Shown here piece after piece: positions 24,670 through 32,914 of a DNA stretch of 64,000 nucleotides. Origin of the DNA: Actinomadura violacea (GTDB lineage Bacteria > Actinomycetota > Actinomycetes > Streptosporangiales > Streptosporangiaceae); contig NZ_JAGEPF010000017.1 in NCBI RefSeq assembly GCF_017573465.1, forward strand, positions 124,001 through 188,000. The letters are read 5' to 3'. The number at the start of each line of letters is the position of its first letter. Position 1 is the first letter of the stretch. Both the position numbers and the translations under genes were made by a program. The notes beneath the pieces were generated by a model. The model did not search any database. It had not been told where the DNA came from and saw only the letters and a list, made by a program, of their open reading frames with translations.

Positions 24670-24876
24670 CTCGGTGCTCCTGTCGGTTCGTCCGGGCTCG
24701 TCCGTCCCGGTGGTCCCTACGGTGCCGTCCCGGCGGCCGGAGATCGATTACCTGGGACGTCATGCGAGGTCCGACCGGACTCGCCCCGCTTGATGCCGGA
24801 TAGTGTCGGGCTGCGAACTCCCCCGGCGGCCACCCCTGCGGGGGACGGACCCGCACCGGGAAGGAACGTTCCAGCA

Positions 24877-25854
24877 GTGACCGCCGAGGCCCCCGCCCTG
24901 CACGCCCAGGCCGATGGAGGCGGACGCACGGGCGCCACCGCCTCCATCGGCCTGGCCGTGCTCGGCGCGCTGTTCTTCTCCGCCTCGTTCATCGCGAACC
25001 GGATGATGGCCGTCGGCGGCGGCGCCTGGGAGTGGACCGGCGCGCTGCGGTTCTTCTTCTCGCTGCCGATCTTCCTGGCGATCGTGGGGGCGCGCGGCGG
25101 CGTCCGGCCCGTCCTGCGGGCGCTGCGCGCCGACCCGCTCCCCTGGACGCTGTGGAGCACCGTCGGATTCGGGTTCTTCTACGCGCCGCTGTGCCTGGCC
25201 GCCGACCTCGCCCCCGGCTGGACGGTCGCCGCGACCTGGCAGGTCACGATCGTCTGCGGCATGCTCCTCGCGCCGCTGCTCTACGACGACGAGCGCGGCC
25301 GGATCCCCGGCCGCGCCGCCGCGCTGTCGCTGCTGATCCTCGCCGGGGTGTTCCTCAGCCAGTTCGGCGGGCACGGCGGGACGTCGGCGGGCATGGCGGG
25401 CGGCGTCGCGGTCGTGCTGGTCGCGGCCGTCGCCTACCCGGTCGGGAACCGCCGCACGATGGAGCTCGCCGGGACCGGCCTCGACACCTTCCAGCGGCTG
25501 CTGGCGATGTCGATCGGCAGCCTGCCGTTCTGGATCGTCGTCGCGGCCGCCGGCGGGGTCCGGGCGGGCGCGCCGACGTCGGGGCAGCTCGTCGCGAGCC
25601 TCGTCGTCGCGGTCAGCTCCGGCGTGATCGCGACGTCGCTGTTCTTCGCCGCGACGCACCGCGTCCGGCGGCACCCGCTGCGGCTCGCCGCCGTGGAGGC
25701 CACGCAGGCCGCCGAGGTCGTGTTCGTCGCGCTCCTGGAACCGCTGTTCACCGCCACGGACCCGCCCGGCGCCGTAGCATGGGCGGGCATCGCCGCGATC
25801 GCGCTCGGGGTCGTCCTCTACGCCTTCGCGGGCCGTCCCGCCCCGCGACGATGA
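24877..25854 (+). CDS. EmrE-type multidrug resistance efflux transporter (10-helix DMT)
   Basis: 325 residues from GTG 24877, preceded by GGAAGGAA. About ten membrane segments; the N-terminal LGALFFSASFIANRMMAVGG, GGAWEWTGALRFFFSLPIFL and later VTIVCGMLLAPLLYDDE match the multidrug resistance efflux group of the drug/metabolite transporter superfamily. It probably exports a cationic or amphipathic compound. A perfect 10-bp palindrome GGAACGTTCC (24863-24872) overlaps its ribosome binding site. No regulator gene is adjacent. Confidence 0.82.
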   Translation: MTAEAPALHAQADGGGRTGATASIGLAVLGALFFSASFIANRMMAVGGGAWEWTGALRFFFSLPIFLAIVGARGGVRPVLRALRADPLPWTLWSTVGFGFFYAPLCLAADLAPGWTVAATWQVTIVCGMLLAPLLYDDERGRIPGRAAALSLLILAGVFLSQFGGHGGTSAGMAGGVAVVLVAAVAYPVGNRRTMELAGTGLDTFQRLLAMSIGSLPFWIVVAAAGGVRAGAPTSGQLVASLVVAVSSGVIATSLFFAATHRVRRHPLRLAAVEATQAAEVVFVALLEPLFTATDPPGAVAWAGIAAIALGVVLYAFAGRPAPRR

Positions 25855-25904
25855 TGTCGGTTTTCCGCCAGTGAACATGCCTGACCATCGGTGATGCTGG
25901 AAGC

Positions 25905-27377
25905 ATGCACGAGGACGTGGAAAGGTGCGTGCGGGCCGTCCGGTCGAAGGACGCCCGCTTCGACGGATGGTTCTTCACCGGGGTCGTGACCACCGGGATC
26001 TACTGCCGGCCGAGCTGCCCGGTCGTGCCGCCGAAGCCCGAGAACATGCGGTTCTACCCCAGCGCCGCCGCCGCGCAGCAGGCCGGGTTCCGCGCCTGCA
26101 AGCGCTGCCGGCCCGACACCAGCCCCGGCTCCCCTGAATGGAACCACCGCGCCGACGTCGTCGCCCGCGCGATGCGGCTGATCTCCGACGGCGTCGTCGA
26201 CCGCGAGGGCGTCCCCGGCCTCGCCGGACGCCTCGGCTACAGCACCCGCCAGATCGAGCGGCAGCTCAACGCCGAACTCGGTGCGGGCCCGCTCGCGCTC
26301 GCGCGCGCGCAACGGGCCCAGACCGCGCGGCTGCTCATCGAAACGACGCCGCTGCCCATGGGCGACGTCGCGTTCGCGGCGGGATTCGCCAGTATCCGCG
26401 CGTTCAACGACACCGTCCGGGAGGTGTTCGCCCTGACGCCGACCGAGCTGCGGGACCGCGTCGCCAAGGGCCACCCGCCCGCCGGCTCGGGGACGCTGTC
26501 GCTGCGGCTCCCGTTCCGCGCGCCGCTGTGCCCCGACAACCTGTTCGGCCATCTCACCGCGACGGCCGTCCCGGGCGTCGAGGAGTGGCGGGACGGCACG
26601 TTCCGCCGCACCATGCGCCTCCCCCACGGGCACGGGATCGCCGCCCTGAGCCCGCGCCCTGACCATGTCGCCTGCACGCTGACGTTGAGCGACCTGCGCG
26701 ACCTCACCATCGCGATCAGCCGGTGCCGCTGGATGCTCGATCTCGACGCCGATCCCGTGGCCGTGGACGACCTGCTGAGGGCCGACCCCGTCATGGCACC
26801 GCTTGTCGACAAATCACCCGGGCGCCGTGTCCCGCGCACCATGGACGCGCCGGAGTTCGCGGTGCGGGCCGTCCTCGGACAGCAGGTGTCGGTGGCCGCC
26901 GCGCGCACACACGCGGCACGCCTCGTCACCGCCTATGGCGACCCCATCACCGACCCGGGAGGCGGCCTCACCCACCTCTTCCCGACCCCCGCCGCGCTCG
27001 CGGAACTGGACCCCGAGGCGCTCGCCTTCCCCAAGACCCGCCGCACCACCCTCACCACCCTCGTCGACGCCCTCGCCAACGACGAGATCGACCTCGGCGT
27101 AGGGAGCGACTGGGACGAGGCCCGGACGCGCCTCTACGACCTCCCCGGCTTCGGCCCGTGGACCGTCGAGACCATCGCCATGCGCGCCCTGGGCGACCCC
27201 GACGCGTTCATACCGGGCGACCTCGGCATCAAGGTCGCCGCCAAGGCGCTGGGCCTCCCCGCCACGCCGGCCGCCCTCACCAAGCACGCCGCACAGTGGC
27301 GCCCATGGCGCGCCTACGCCGTGCAATACCTGTGGGCCACCAGCGACCACCCCATCAACCTTCTCCCCGCCAACTGA
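25905..27377 (+). CDS. Ada-AlkA fusion: adaptive response regulator and 3-methyladenine glycosylase
   Basis: 490 residues in three parts. Residues 1-80 are the Ada metal-binding domain with Cys34, Cys38, Cys65 and Cys68 (YCRPSCP, CKRC), where Cys34 is the methyl acceptor from phosphotriesters. About 85-185 is an AraC helix-turn-helix (LAGRLGYSTRQIERQLNAEL). About 195-480 is AlkA-like DNA glycosylase, with VLGQQVSVAAARTHAARLV and LPGFGPWTVETIAMRALGDP; the Asp in FIPGDLGIK is the catalytic acid. It senses DNA methylation and removes methylated bases. It lies 15 bases upstream of ogt, so the pair is one alkylation-repair operon. Confidence 0.93.
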   Translation: MHEDVERCVRAVRSKDARFDGWFFTGVVTTGIYCRPSCPVVPPKPENMRFYPSAAAAQQAGFRACKRCRPDTSPGSPEWNHRADVVARAMRLISDGVVDREGVPGLAGRLGYSTRQIERQLNAELGAGPLALARAQRAQTARLLIETTPLPMGDVAFAAGFASIRAFNDTVREVFALTPTELRDRVAKGHPPAGSGTLSLRLPFRAPLCPDNLFGHLTATAVPGVEEWRDGTFRRTMRLPHGHGIAALSPRPDHVACTLTLSDLRDLTIAISRCRWMLDLDADPVAVDDLLRADPVMAPLVDKSPGRRVPRTMDAPEFAVRAVLGQQVSVAAARTHAARLVTAYGDPITDPGGGLTHLFPTPAALAELDPEALAFPKTRRTTLTTLVDALANDEIDLGVGSDWDEARTRLYDLPGFGPWTVETIAMRALGDPDAFIPGDLGIKVAAKALGLPATPAALTKHAAQWRPWRAYAVQYLWATSDHPINLLPAN

Positions 27378-27392
27378 CCAGGAGACATATCC

Positions 27393-27902
27393 ATGGAACC
27401 GACACACGTCGTAGTGGACAGTCCCGTAGGGCCGCTCACCTTGGTGGCTCTAGACGGCGCCCTATGCGGCCTCTACATGGTGAACCAGCGGCACCGTCCG
27501 CCACAGGAGTCCTTCGGCACCCCCGGAGACCCCACAGCCGAACCCTTCGCCGTCACCACCGAGCAGCTCACCGCCTACTTCGCCGGGGAACTCACCGAGT
27601 TCGACCTGCCGCTCAACCTGCGCGGCACCCCGTTCCAAGGACGGGTCTGGGCCGCGCTCCAAGAGATCCCCTATGGCGAGACCACCACCTACGGCGAACT
27701 CGCGGTCGAACTCGGCAAGCCCAGCGCGTCCCGGGCCGTCGGCCTCGCCAACGGCAAGAACCCGGTCGGCGTCATCGTCCCGTGCCACCGCGTCGTCGGC
27801 TCCACCGGAAGCCTCACCGGCTACGGCGGCGGCCTCGACCGCAAGCGCTACCTCCTCGACTTCGAACGCAAGACCCACAGCGTCGAAGCGGCGCTCTTCT
27901 AA
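27393..27902 (+). CDS. ogt: Methylated-DNA-protein cysteine methyltransferase
   Basis: 169 residues. The acceptor Cys131 lies in the invariant VIVPCHRVVGS; the DNA-binding helix is GELAVELGKPSASRAVGLAN, and the Tyr and Arg finger region is intact. It removes the methyl group from O6-methylguanine in a single suicidal reaction. It starts 15 bases after the Ada-AlkA gene and is very likely induced with it by methylated Ada. Confidence 0.95.
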   Translation: MEPTHVVVDSPVGPLTLVALDGALCGLYMVNQRHRPPQESFGTPGDPTAEPFAVTTEQLTAYFAGELTEFDLPLNLRGTPFQGRVWAALQEIPYGETTTYGELAVELGKPSASRAVGLANGKNPVGVIVPCHRVVGSTGSLTGYGGGLDRKRYLLDFERKTHSVEAALF

Positions 27903-28096
27903 GTAACCGGCCCCGGCCGGAACCCCAGCCCCGCCAGGAAGAACAGGACCCAGCCCGCGAAGAGCCACGCGCCCGGCCGCCCGGGCTTCCCCCGCCGGGT
28001 CGTGGGGAACTCCCCCGTACGGGGGGATCACCGTTCTGTCAGAGCCGCGAGTTACCGTGCACGAAGAGCAAGCCGAACGTCGAAAGGCAGACCGAG

Positions 28097-29248
28097 GTGG
28101 AGTTCCGAGTCGACCGTCAGACCCTCGCCGAGGCCGTGGCGTGGGCGGCGCGGACGCTGCCCGCGCGCCCCGCGCTGCCCGTCCTCGCCGGGATGCTCGT
28201 CGAGGCCACCGCCGACGGCGGGCTCGCCCTCGCCGGCTTCGACTACGAGGTGTCCGCCCGCGCGCGGATCGACGCCGACGTCGCCGAGCCCGGCCGCGCC
28301 CTCGTCCCCGGCCGGCTGCTCGCCGAGATCGTCCGGAACCTGCCCGCGCAGCCCGTCGAGTTCGCCACCAAGGGCGCCGAGGTCGTCGTCCGCTGCGGGC
28401 CCGCCGAGTTCGGCCTGCTCACCCTGCCCGTCGAGGACTACCCGACGCTCCCCGAGGCGCCCGCCCGCGCCGGCACCGTCCCGGGTGAGCTGTTCGCCGC
28501 CGCCGTCGCGCAGGTCGTCCCCGCCGCCGGCCGCGACGACACCCTGCCCATGCTCACCGGCGTCCGCATCGACATCGACGGCGACACCATGTGGCTCGCC
28601 TGCACCGACCGGTACCGCATCGCCGCCCGCGAGCTGACCTGGTCGCCCACCGAGCCCGGCTTCACCGCCGGCGTCGTCGTGCCCGCCCGCACCCTCGCCG
28701 ACACCGCCAAGGCGATCCGGCCCGGCGCCGAGGTCGCCCTCGACCTCACCGGCGCCGCCGACACCCTCATCGGCGTCTCGGGCGGCGGCCGCAGCATGAC
28801 CAGCCGCCTCCTCGACGACCAGTACATCAACTACCGGTCCCGGCTCACCGGCGACTGGACGTCGGTCGCCGAGATCCGCACCGCCCCGTTCGTCGAGGCG
28901 ATCAAGCGGGCCGCGCTGGTCACCGAGCGCGGCACCCCGATCCGGCTCGCGTTCACCGCCGGCGAGGTCCGCATCCGCGCCGCGTCCGGCGACTCCGCCC
29001 GCGCCAACGAGAGCCTCGGCGTCGAGCTGTCCGGCGACGACATCGACATCGCGTTCGCACCCCAGTACCTGCTGGACGGCCTCGCCGGCATCGACACCGA
29101 GTACGCCCGCCTCGAATGCACCGGCCCCACCAAGGCCGCCCTGCTCACCGGCATCCCCGACCGCAAGGACGGCGAGGACCCGGGTCCGGACGCCCCGTCC
29201 GACACCGGCTTCCGCTACCTGGCCATGCCCGTCCGCCTGACCAGCTGA
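28097..29248 (+). CDS. dnaN: DNA polymerase III beta subunit (sliding clamp) homologue
   Basis: 383 residues from GTG 28097 with a weak ribosome binding site. Actinobacterial clamp features run through all three domains: LAEAVAWAARTLPARPALPV, AGFDYEVSARARIDADV, AAGRDDTLPMLTGVRIDI, ACTDRYRIAARELTW, FAPQYLLDGLAGIDTEYARL and the C-terminal FRYLAMPVRLTS. The standard dnaN lies beside dnaA, which is not in this window, so this may be a second clamp; the segment DDQYINYRSRLTGDWTSV departs from the usual sequence. Its place just after ogt and Ada-AlkA suggests a link with repair. Confidence 0.85.
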   Translation: MEFRVDRQTLAEAVAWAARTLPARPALPVLAGMLVEATADGGLALAGFDYEVSARARIDADVAEPGRALVPGRLLAEIVRNLPAQPVEFATKGAEVVVRCGPAEFGLLTLPVEDYPTLPEAPARAGTVPGELFAAAVAQVVPAAGRDDTLPMLTGVRIDIDGDTMWLACTDRYRIAARELTWSPTEPGFTAGVVVPARTLADTAKAIRPGAEVALDLTGAADTLIGVSGGGRSMTSRLLDDQYINYRSRLTGDWTSVAEIRTAPFVEAIKRAALVTERGTPIRLAFTAGEVRIRAASGDSARANESLGVELSGDDIDIAFAPQYLLDGLAGIDTEYARLECTGPTKAALLTGIPDRKDGEDPGPDAPSDTGFRYLAMPVRLTS

Positions 29249-29251
29249 CCC

Positions 29252-29836
29252 TCACGTCCCGCCGTCGGTGGCGATGCGCTGAAGTGCGCGGGCCAGGTCG
29301 CGGCCGGTGGGGGCGCGGTCGGGGTCGATGAGGTACTGGGCCATGACCCCGGTGAGCAGGGCCTGGTAGAAGCCGCCGACCGCCCAGGCGGTGTCCGGGT
29401 CGGCGTCGGGGTCCAGACCGCCGAGCACCTGGGCCAGCCCGAGGCGTGCCTCGCTCAGGCCGGCGGCGAGCTGCTCGCGCAGCGAGGGGACGTGCGGCAA
29501 CTGGCCGATGACGTCGAAGGTGGCGGTCCACAGCCGCTGGTGCTCGGCGAACGACCCGGTGATGTGGTTCCAGGCGACCTCGAAGCGTTCGGCCGCGGTG
29601 GCGCCCGGGCCGAGGGGCGCGGCGGCCAGGGCCTCACCGAGTTGCCGTCCCCACTCCCCGGACGCCTGGGCGAGCGCCTCGTTGAGCAGCGCCTCCTTGG
29701 AACCGAAGTGGTAGCCGATGGCCGCCATGCTGACGCCGCCGGCGGCGGCGGTGATGTCGCGGATGGTCGTGCGCGCGTACCCCTTCTCGTACAGGCAGCG
29801 CTTGGCTCCGGCGAGGAGGTCTTCGCGGTTTCCCAT
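29252..29836 (-). CDS. TetR family transcriptional regulator
   Basis: 194 residues, start at MGNREDLLAGAKRCLYEKGY. The helix-turn-helix is ARTTIRDITAAAGGVSMAAI followed by GYHFGSKEALLNEAL (about residues 18-52). The C-terminal half is a ligand-binding helical domain. It is divergent from the exported carboxylesterase, and the 135-base space holds a direct repeat and an inverted repeat (29858-29914), so it probably controls the esterase and itself. Confidence 0.88.
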   Translation of the reverse strand: MGNREDLLAGAKRCLYEKGYARTTIRDITAAAGGVSMAAIGYHFGSKEALLNEALAQASGEWGRQLGEALAAAPLGPGATAAERFEVAWNHITGSFAEHQRLWTATFDVIGQLPHVPSLREQLAAGLSEARLGLAQVLGGLDPDADPDTAWAVGGFYQALLTGVMAQYLIDPDRAPTGRDLARALQRIATDGGT

Positions 29837-29857
29837 GGCCGGACATGCTAGCACCGG

Positions 29858-29914
29858 ACTTGGGCATCCGCCTTAGGCAAACGACTTGGGCATGCGTCTT
29901 GCACGTTTGCCCAA
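29858..29914. promoter_or_regulatory. Repeated TetR operator region before the esterase
   Basis: ACTTGGGCATCCGCCTT (29858-29874) recurs as ACTTGGGCATGCGTCTT (29884-29900), 26 bases apart and differing at two positions. The second copy also forms an inverted repeat with TTGCCCAA at 29907-29914 (TTGGGCA at 29886-29892). The region lies between the divergent TetR and esterase genes. Confidence 0.55.
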
Positions 29915-29971
29915 ATCGCGGTTAGTGTCCTCGCCATCGACCTTGATCAACGGGATGTGGGGCAGGCGAAC

Positions 29972-31588
29972 ATGCGCAAGGCACTGGGCACGGGACTGGC
30001 GGCGGCCGTGGGCGCGGCCGGGGTGACGGCGGCGCTGGCGGGTCCGCCGGCGGCCGCAGCGGGAGCCATGACCGCGGCGAGCGCGACCGTCCGCACCGAC
30101 AAGGGCCTGGTACGTGGGGCCGTCGTAGGCGATCACCGGACTTTCCAAGGCATCCCGTACGCGGCTCCGCCGGTAGGGCGGTTGCGGTGGAGTTCACCCC
30201 GCCCGGCCACCGCCTGGAGCGGGGTGCGGGACGCGACCAAGCCCGGCGCGCTGTGCGCGCAGAGCGGGGACCACCTGGGCCAGGGCAGCGAGGCCGAGGA
30301 CTGCCTCTACCTCAACGTCACCACCCCGGCCGCGGTCGCGTCCGGCAGGCGGCTGCCGGTGCTGGTGTGGATGCACGGGGGCAGCTTCAAGGACGGCGGC
30401 GGCAGCCTGTACGGCGCGCGGCGGCTGGCCGTCCAAGGCCAGGCCGTCGTGGTGACCATCAACTACCGGCTCGGCGTCTTCGGCTTCCTCGCCCACCCGT
30501 CCCTCGACCGGGGAAAGAACGCCTCGGGCGACTTCGGGCTCGAAGACCAGCAGGCCGCCCTGCGCTGGGTGCGCCGCAACGCGGCCGCGTTCGGCGGCGA
30601 CTCCGGCAACGTCACCCTGGCCGGCGAGTCGTCCGGCGCCATCAGCACCTGCGCGCAACTGACCGCGCCCGGATCGGCCGGGCTGTTCGACCGCGCCATC
30701 ACCCAGAGCGCGCCGTGCACCGCGCCGCAGGCGCCGTCGATGGCCCTGGCCAACAACCCCCGTCCCCGCGCGCAGGCCGAACGCGACGGCGAAGCGCTGG
30801 TCGGGCGGCTGGACCTCGGCGCCGAGCCCACCGCCGACCGGCTGCGCCGGGTTCCCGTCAAGGACCTGCTGAAGGCCGCCGCCGACCCCGCCCAGCCGGG
30901 GTTCGGGCCGGTCGTCGGCGGCCCGGTCCTGCCCGAGGACCCGGCCCGCGCCATCGCCGCCGGCCGCTTCCACCGCGTGCCGGTGCTCGCCGGGACCAAC
31001 CACGACGAGGAACGCATGCACGTGTGGGGCCTGGAGATGGCCAAGTACGGCGGCCCCATCCCGGCCGGCGCCTACGACGACGAGGTCCGCGCCGCGTTCG
31101 GCGACCACGCCGCCAAGGTCCTGGCGCGCTACCCGCTGAACCGTTTTGCCTCCGCCGGCCAGGCGCTCGCCACCGCGCTGACCGACGCCGAGTACGCCAA
31201 GCCCGCCCTAGAGACGTACAAGGCCCTGTCCCGGCGGGTGCCGACCTACGCCTACGAGTTCGCCGACGCCGGCGCCCCCTGGTTCGCCGGTGTCGCCAAG
31301 CCCTACGCGATGGGCGCCTACCACAGTGCCGAGCTGCCCTACCTGTTCGAGACCACCGGCACCGAGCCCCTCACCGGTGCCCAGCCGCCCCTGTCCGACC
31401 AGATGATCGGCTACTGGACCCGCTTCGCCCGCACCGGCGACCCCAACGGCTCAGCCGCCCCGGCCTGGAAGCGCTCCGCCCCCACCCGCCCCTACGTCCA
31501 GTCCTTGGCCCCCGGCGAGCACGGCATCAAGCCCGCCGCCTTCGCCCGTGACCACGACTACGCCTTCTGGTCCTCACTGGACCGCTGA
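29972..31588 (+). CDS. Exported carboxylesterase (type B)
   Basis: 538 residues from ATG 29972 (a GTG at 29957 is possible). A signal peptide covers about residues 1-32 (MRKALGTGLAAAVGAAGVTA, cleavage near AAAAG). The catalytic Ser220 is in TLAGESSGA, the oxyanion hole is WMHGGSF, the acid is the Glu of TNHDEER, and the His is in YHSAELPYLF. EDCLYLNV is the second family signature. It hydrolyses ester bonds of exogenous substrates outside the cell. Likely controlled by the divergent TetR. Its stop codon lies in a bidirectional terminator. Confidence 0.92.
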   Translation: MRKALGTGLAAAVGAAGVTAALAGPPAAAAGAMTAASATVRTDKGLVRGAVVGDHRTFQGIPYAAPPVGRLRWSSPRPATAWSGVRDATKPGALCAQSGDHLGQGSEAEDCLYLNVTTPAAVASGRRLPVLVWMHGGSFKDGGGSLYGARRLAVQGQAVVVTINYRLGVFGFLAHPSLDRGKNASGDFGLEDQQAALRWVRRNAAAFGGDSGNVTLAGESSGAISTCAQLTAPGSAGLFDRAITQSAPCTAPQAPSMALANNPRPRAQAERDGEALVGRLDLGAEPTADRLRRVPVKDLLKAAADPAQPGFGPVVGGPVLPEDPARAIAAGRFHRVPVLAGTNHDEERMHVWGLEMAKYGGPIPAGAYDDEVRAAFGDHAAKVLARYPLNRFASAGQALATALTDAEYAKPALETYKALSRRVPTYAYEFADAGAPWFAGVAKPYAMGAYHSAELPYLFETTGTEPLTGAQPPLSDQMIGYWTRFARTGDPNGSAAPAWKRSAPTRPYVQSLAPGEHGIKPAAFARDHDYAFWSSLDR

Positions 31589-31620
31589 CCCTCGCCCCAC
31601 GCGCCGGGGCGGGCGGTCAG
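31585..31620. terminator. Bidirectional terminator containing both stop codons
   Basis: CTGACC (31585-31590) pairs with GGTCAG (31615-31620), and CGCCCC (31593-31598) with GGGGCG (31606-31611). The esterase stop (31586-31588) and the convergent XRE-cupin stop (31617-31619) are inside the outer stem. Confidence 0.6.
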
Positions 31621-32255
31621 AGGTCGAGGACGGCGAGGACGAAGCGCAGGTCGTCGGCGGCGGCGTTGCCGTAGGAGTGCGGGCGGTCGCCGACGAACAC
31701 CGCCGCGGTGCCCGCGTCGAGGAGGTCGGTGCGGCCGTCGACCCACAGCGTCAGCGTGCCCGCCTCCACGTAGACGATCTCCTTGGTGCCGGGGACGTGC
31801 GCGTCGCTCTCCCGGACCTCCCCGGGCCGCAGCTCCCACCGCCACAGCTCCAGCGACGGCCGCGGGTCGCTGCCGGCGAGCAGCGTGCCCGTCCCGCCGT
31901 TCGCGCCCTCCCACAGCACCACGTGCCGCTCCGGGCGGAACACCCGCACCGGCGGCTCCTCCTCCACCTGCACGAGGCGGGTCAGCGGGACGCCGAGCGC
32001 GTCGGAGATGCGGATGAGCGTGCCGAGGTTGGGGTTGCCGCGCCCCTGCTCCAGGCCGACCAGCACGCCCTTGCTGACGCCGGAGCGCCCGGCCAGCTCG
32101 TCCAGGCTCCAGCCGTGCCCCGCCCGCAGGGCCCGGACGGTCCGGGCGACGGCCTCGCCGATCGCCTCCTGCCCGCCCGACCCGGTCTCCTGCCCGCTCA
32201 ACCCCGGCCTCCCGCCCGCACGGCCGCGCACGACCCGTGATCCGACGTCCCCCAC
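31617..32255 (-). CDS. XRE regulator with C-terminal cupin domain
   Basis: 212 residues. The helix-turn-helix is about 35-95 (WSLDELAGRSGVSKGVLVGL, EQGRGNPNLGTLIRISDALG). The cupin domain follows, with HVPGTKEIVYVEAGTLTLWV and a second conserved stretch FVGDRPHSYGNA providing possible metal or ligand contacts. This SutR/PuuR-like arrangement senses a small metabolite. The first 25 residues are Gly/Arg-rich and may not be translated; a later start near residue 30 is possible. It converges on the esterase; the target is unknown. Confidence 0.85.
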   Translation of the reverse strand: MGDVGSRVVRGRAGGRPGLSGQETGSGGQEAIGEAVARTVRALRAGHGWSLDELAGRSGVSKGVLVGLEQGRGNPNLGTLIRISDALGVPLTRLVQVEEEPPVRVFRPERHVVLWEGANGGTGTLLAGSDPRPSLELWRWELRPGEVRESDAHVPGTKEIVYVEAGTLTLWVDGRTDLLDAGTAAVFVGDRPHSYGNAAADDLRFVLAVLDL

Positions 32256-32318
32256 GATCCCACCATCATCGGTGCCCGGAGTTCCGGCGGGCCTCCGGAT
32301 CGCGCCGGCGTCGCGCCG

Positions 32319-32801
32319 TCAGGGGAGCCAGTGGCCGTCGCGCATCAGGTCCCGGCCGGGCAGCTCGTTCACCTCGCGCCAGGCCTGGACGCGGCGCGGG
32401 GTGACGCGGAACCAGCGGTACGCCCCCGGCGACGTGCGCGGGTCGAAGCCGGTGCGCTCGGCGAACAGGTCGGCGCGGTCGCTGGGCAGCGCGTCCAGGT
32501 CGATGGGCTCGACATCGCCGTCGATCATGGTGACGTCGCGGGTGGGGCCGAGGCCGAGCCGGACGGTGCGGGCGGCGGCGAGGTTCCGGCCGGTCGGGCT
32601 GCCCGCCGGGGTGGCCACGAGCAGCGCCTCCCCGTCCCAGTCGAAGGACAGCGGCACGAGGTACGGGACGCCGTCGGGCGAGGCGGTGGCCACCCAGACG
32701 TCCACGTCGCGGGCGAGGCGGTGCTCGGTGTCCCGGCGGCGCCGGGCGCGGGGGCGGGGCTCGGGAAGGGGCCGGGTCTCCTGCGCGGAAGGGCTGGTCA
32801 T
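32319..32801 (-). CDS. Pyridoxamine 5'-phosphate oxidase-like flavin/F420-binding protein
   Basis: 160 residues. After a charged 25-residue head the split-barrel fold begins (RLARDVDVWVATASPDGVPYLVPLSFDWDG), with GEALLVATPAGSPTGRNLAA as the cofactor phosphate-binding stretch and RAYRWFRVTPRRVQAW-like YRWFRVTPRRVQAWREV at the end. Members bind FMN or F420 and act as small reductases or oxidases. Its promoter carries the TCCGTG-N5-CACGGA dyad (32876-32892) that also occurs upstream of the DUF1801 gene at 35706. Confidence 0.82.
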   Translation of the reverse strand: MTSPSAQETRPLPEPRPRARRRRDTEHRLARDVDVWVATASPDGVPYLVPLSFDWDGEALLVATPAGSPTGRNLAAARTVRLGLGPTRDVTMIDGDVEPIDLDALPSDRADLFAERTGFDPRTSPGAYRWFRVTPRRVQAWREVNELPGRDLMRDGHWLP

Positions 32802-32875
32802 CGCTGCTCCGATGGTCGTGGGTCACGGGCCGGTCGCCGTGCTCACAGCCTGTCGCCGCGGGGGTGCGGGCCGCC

Positions 32876-32892
32876 TCCGTGCCGGTCACGGA
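32876..32892. promoter_or_regulatory. Operator dyad TCCGTG-N5-CACGGA, copy 1
   Basis: TCCGTG (32876-32881) and CACGGA (32887-32892) are exact reverse complements around CCGGT. It sits between the divergent PPOX-like and LuxR/NB-ARC genes. A flanking stretch of about 65 bases matches the region at 36205-36267 in the same orientation. Confidence 0.6.
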
Positions 32893-32914
32893 ATCCACCA
32901 CGGATAATGAACCG

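Noticed and set aside
24863-24872. GGAACGTTCC palindrome before the EmrE-type gene
   Set aside because: Short and overlapping the ribosome binding site; no regulator gene nearby. Noted in the gene entry only.
27900-27975. Minus-strand hydrophobic reading (WLFAGWVLFFLAGLGF) after ogt
   Set aside because: It looks like a membrane segment, but the frame has a stop upstream and no start codon before it, so no gene is supported.
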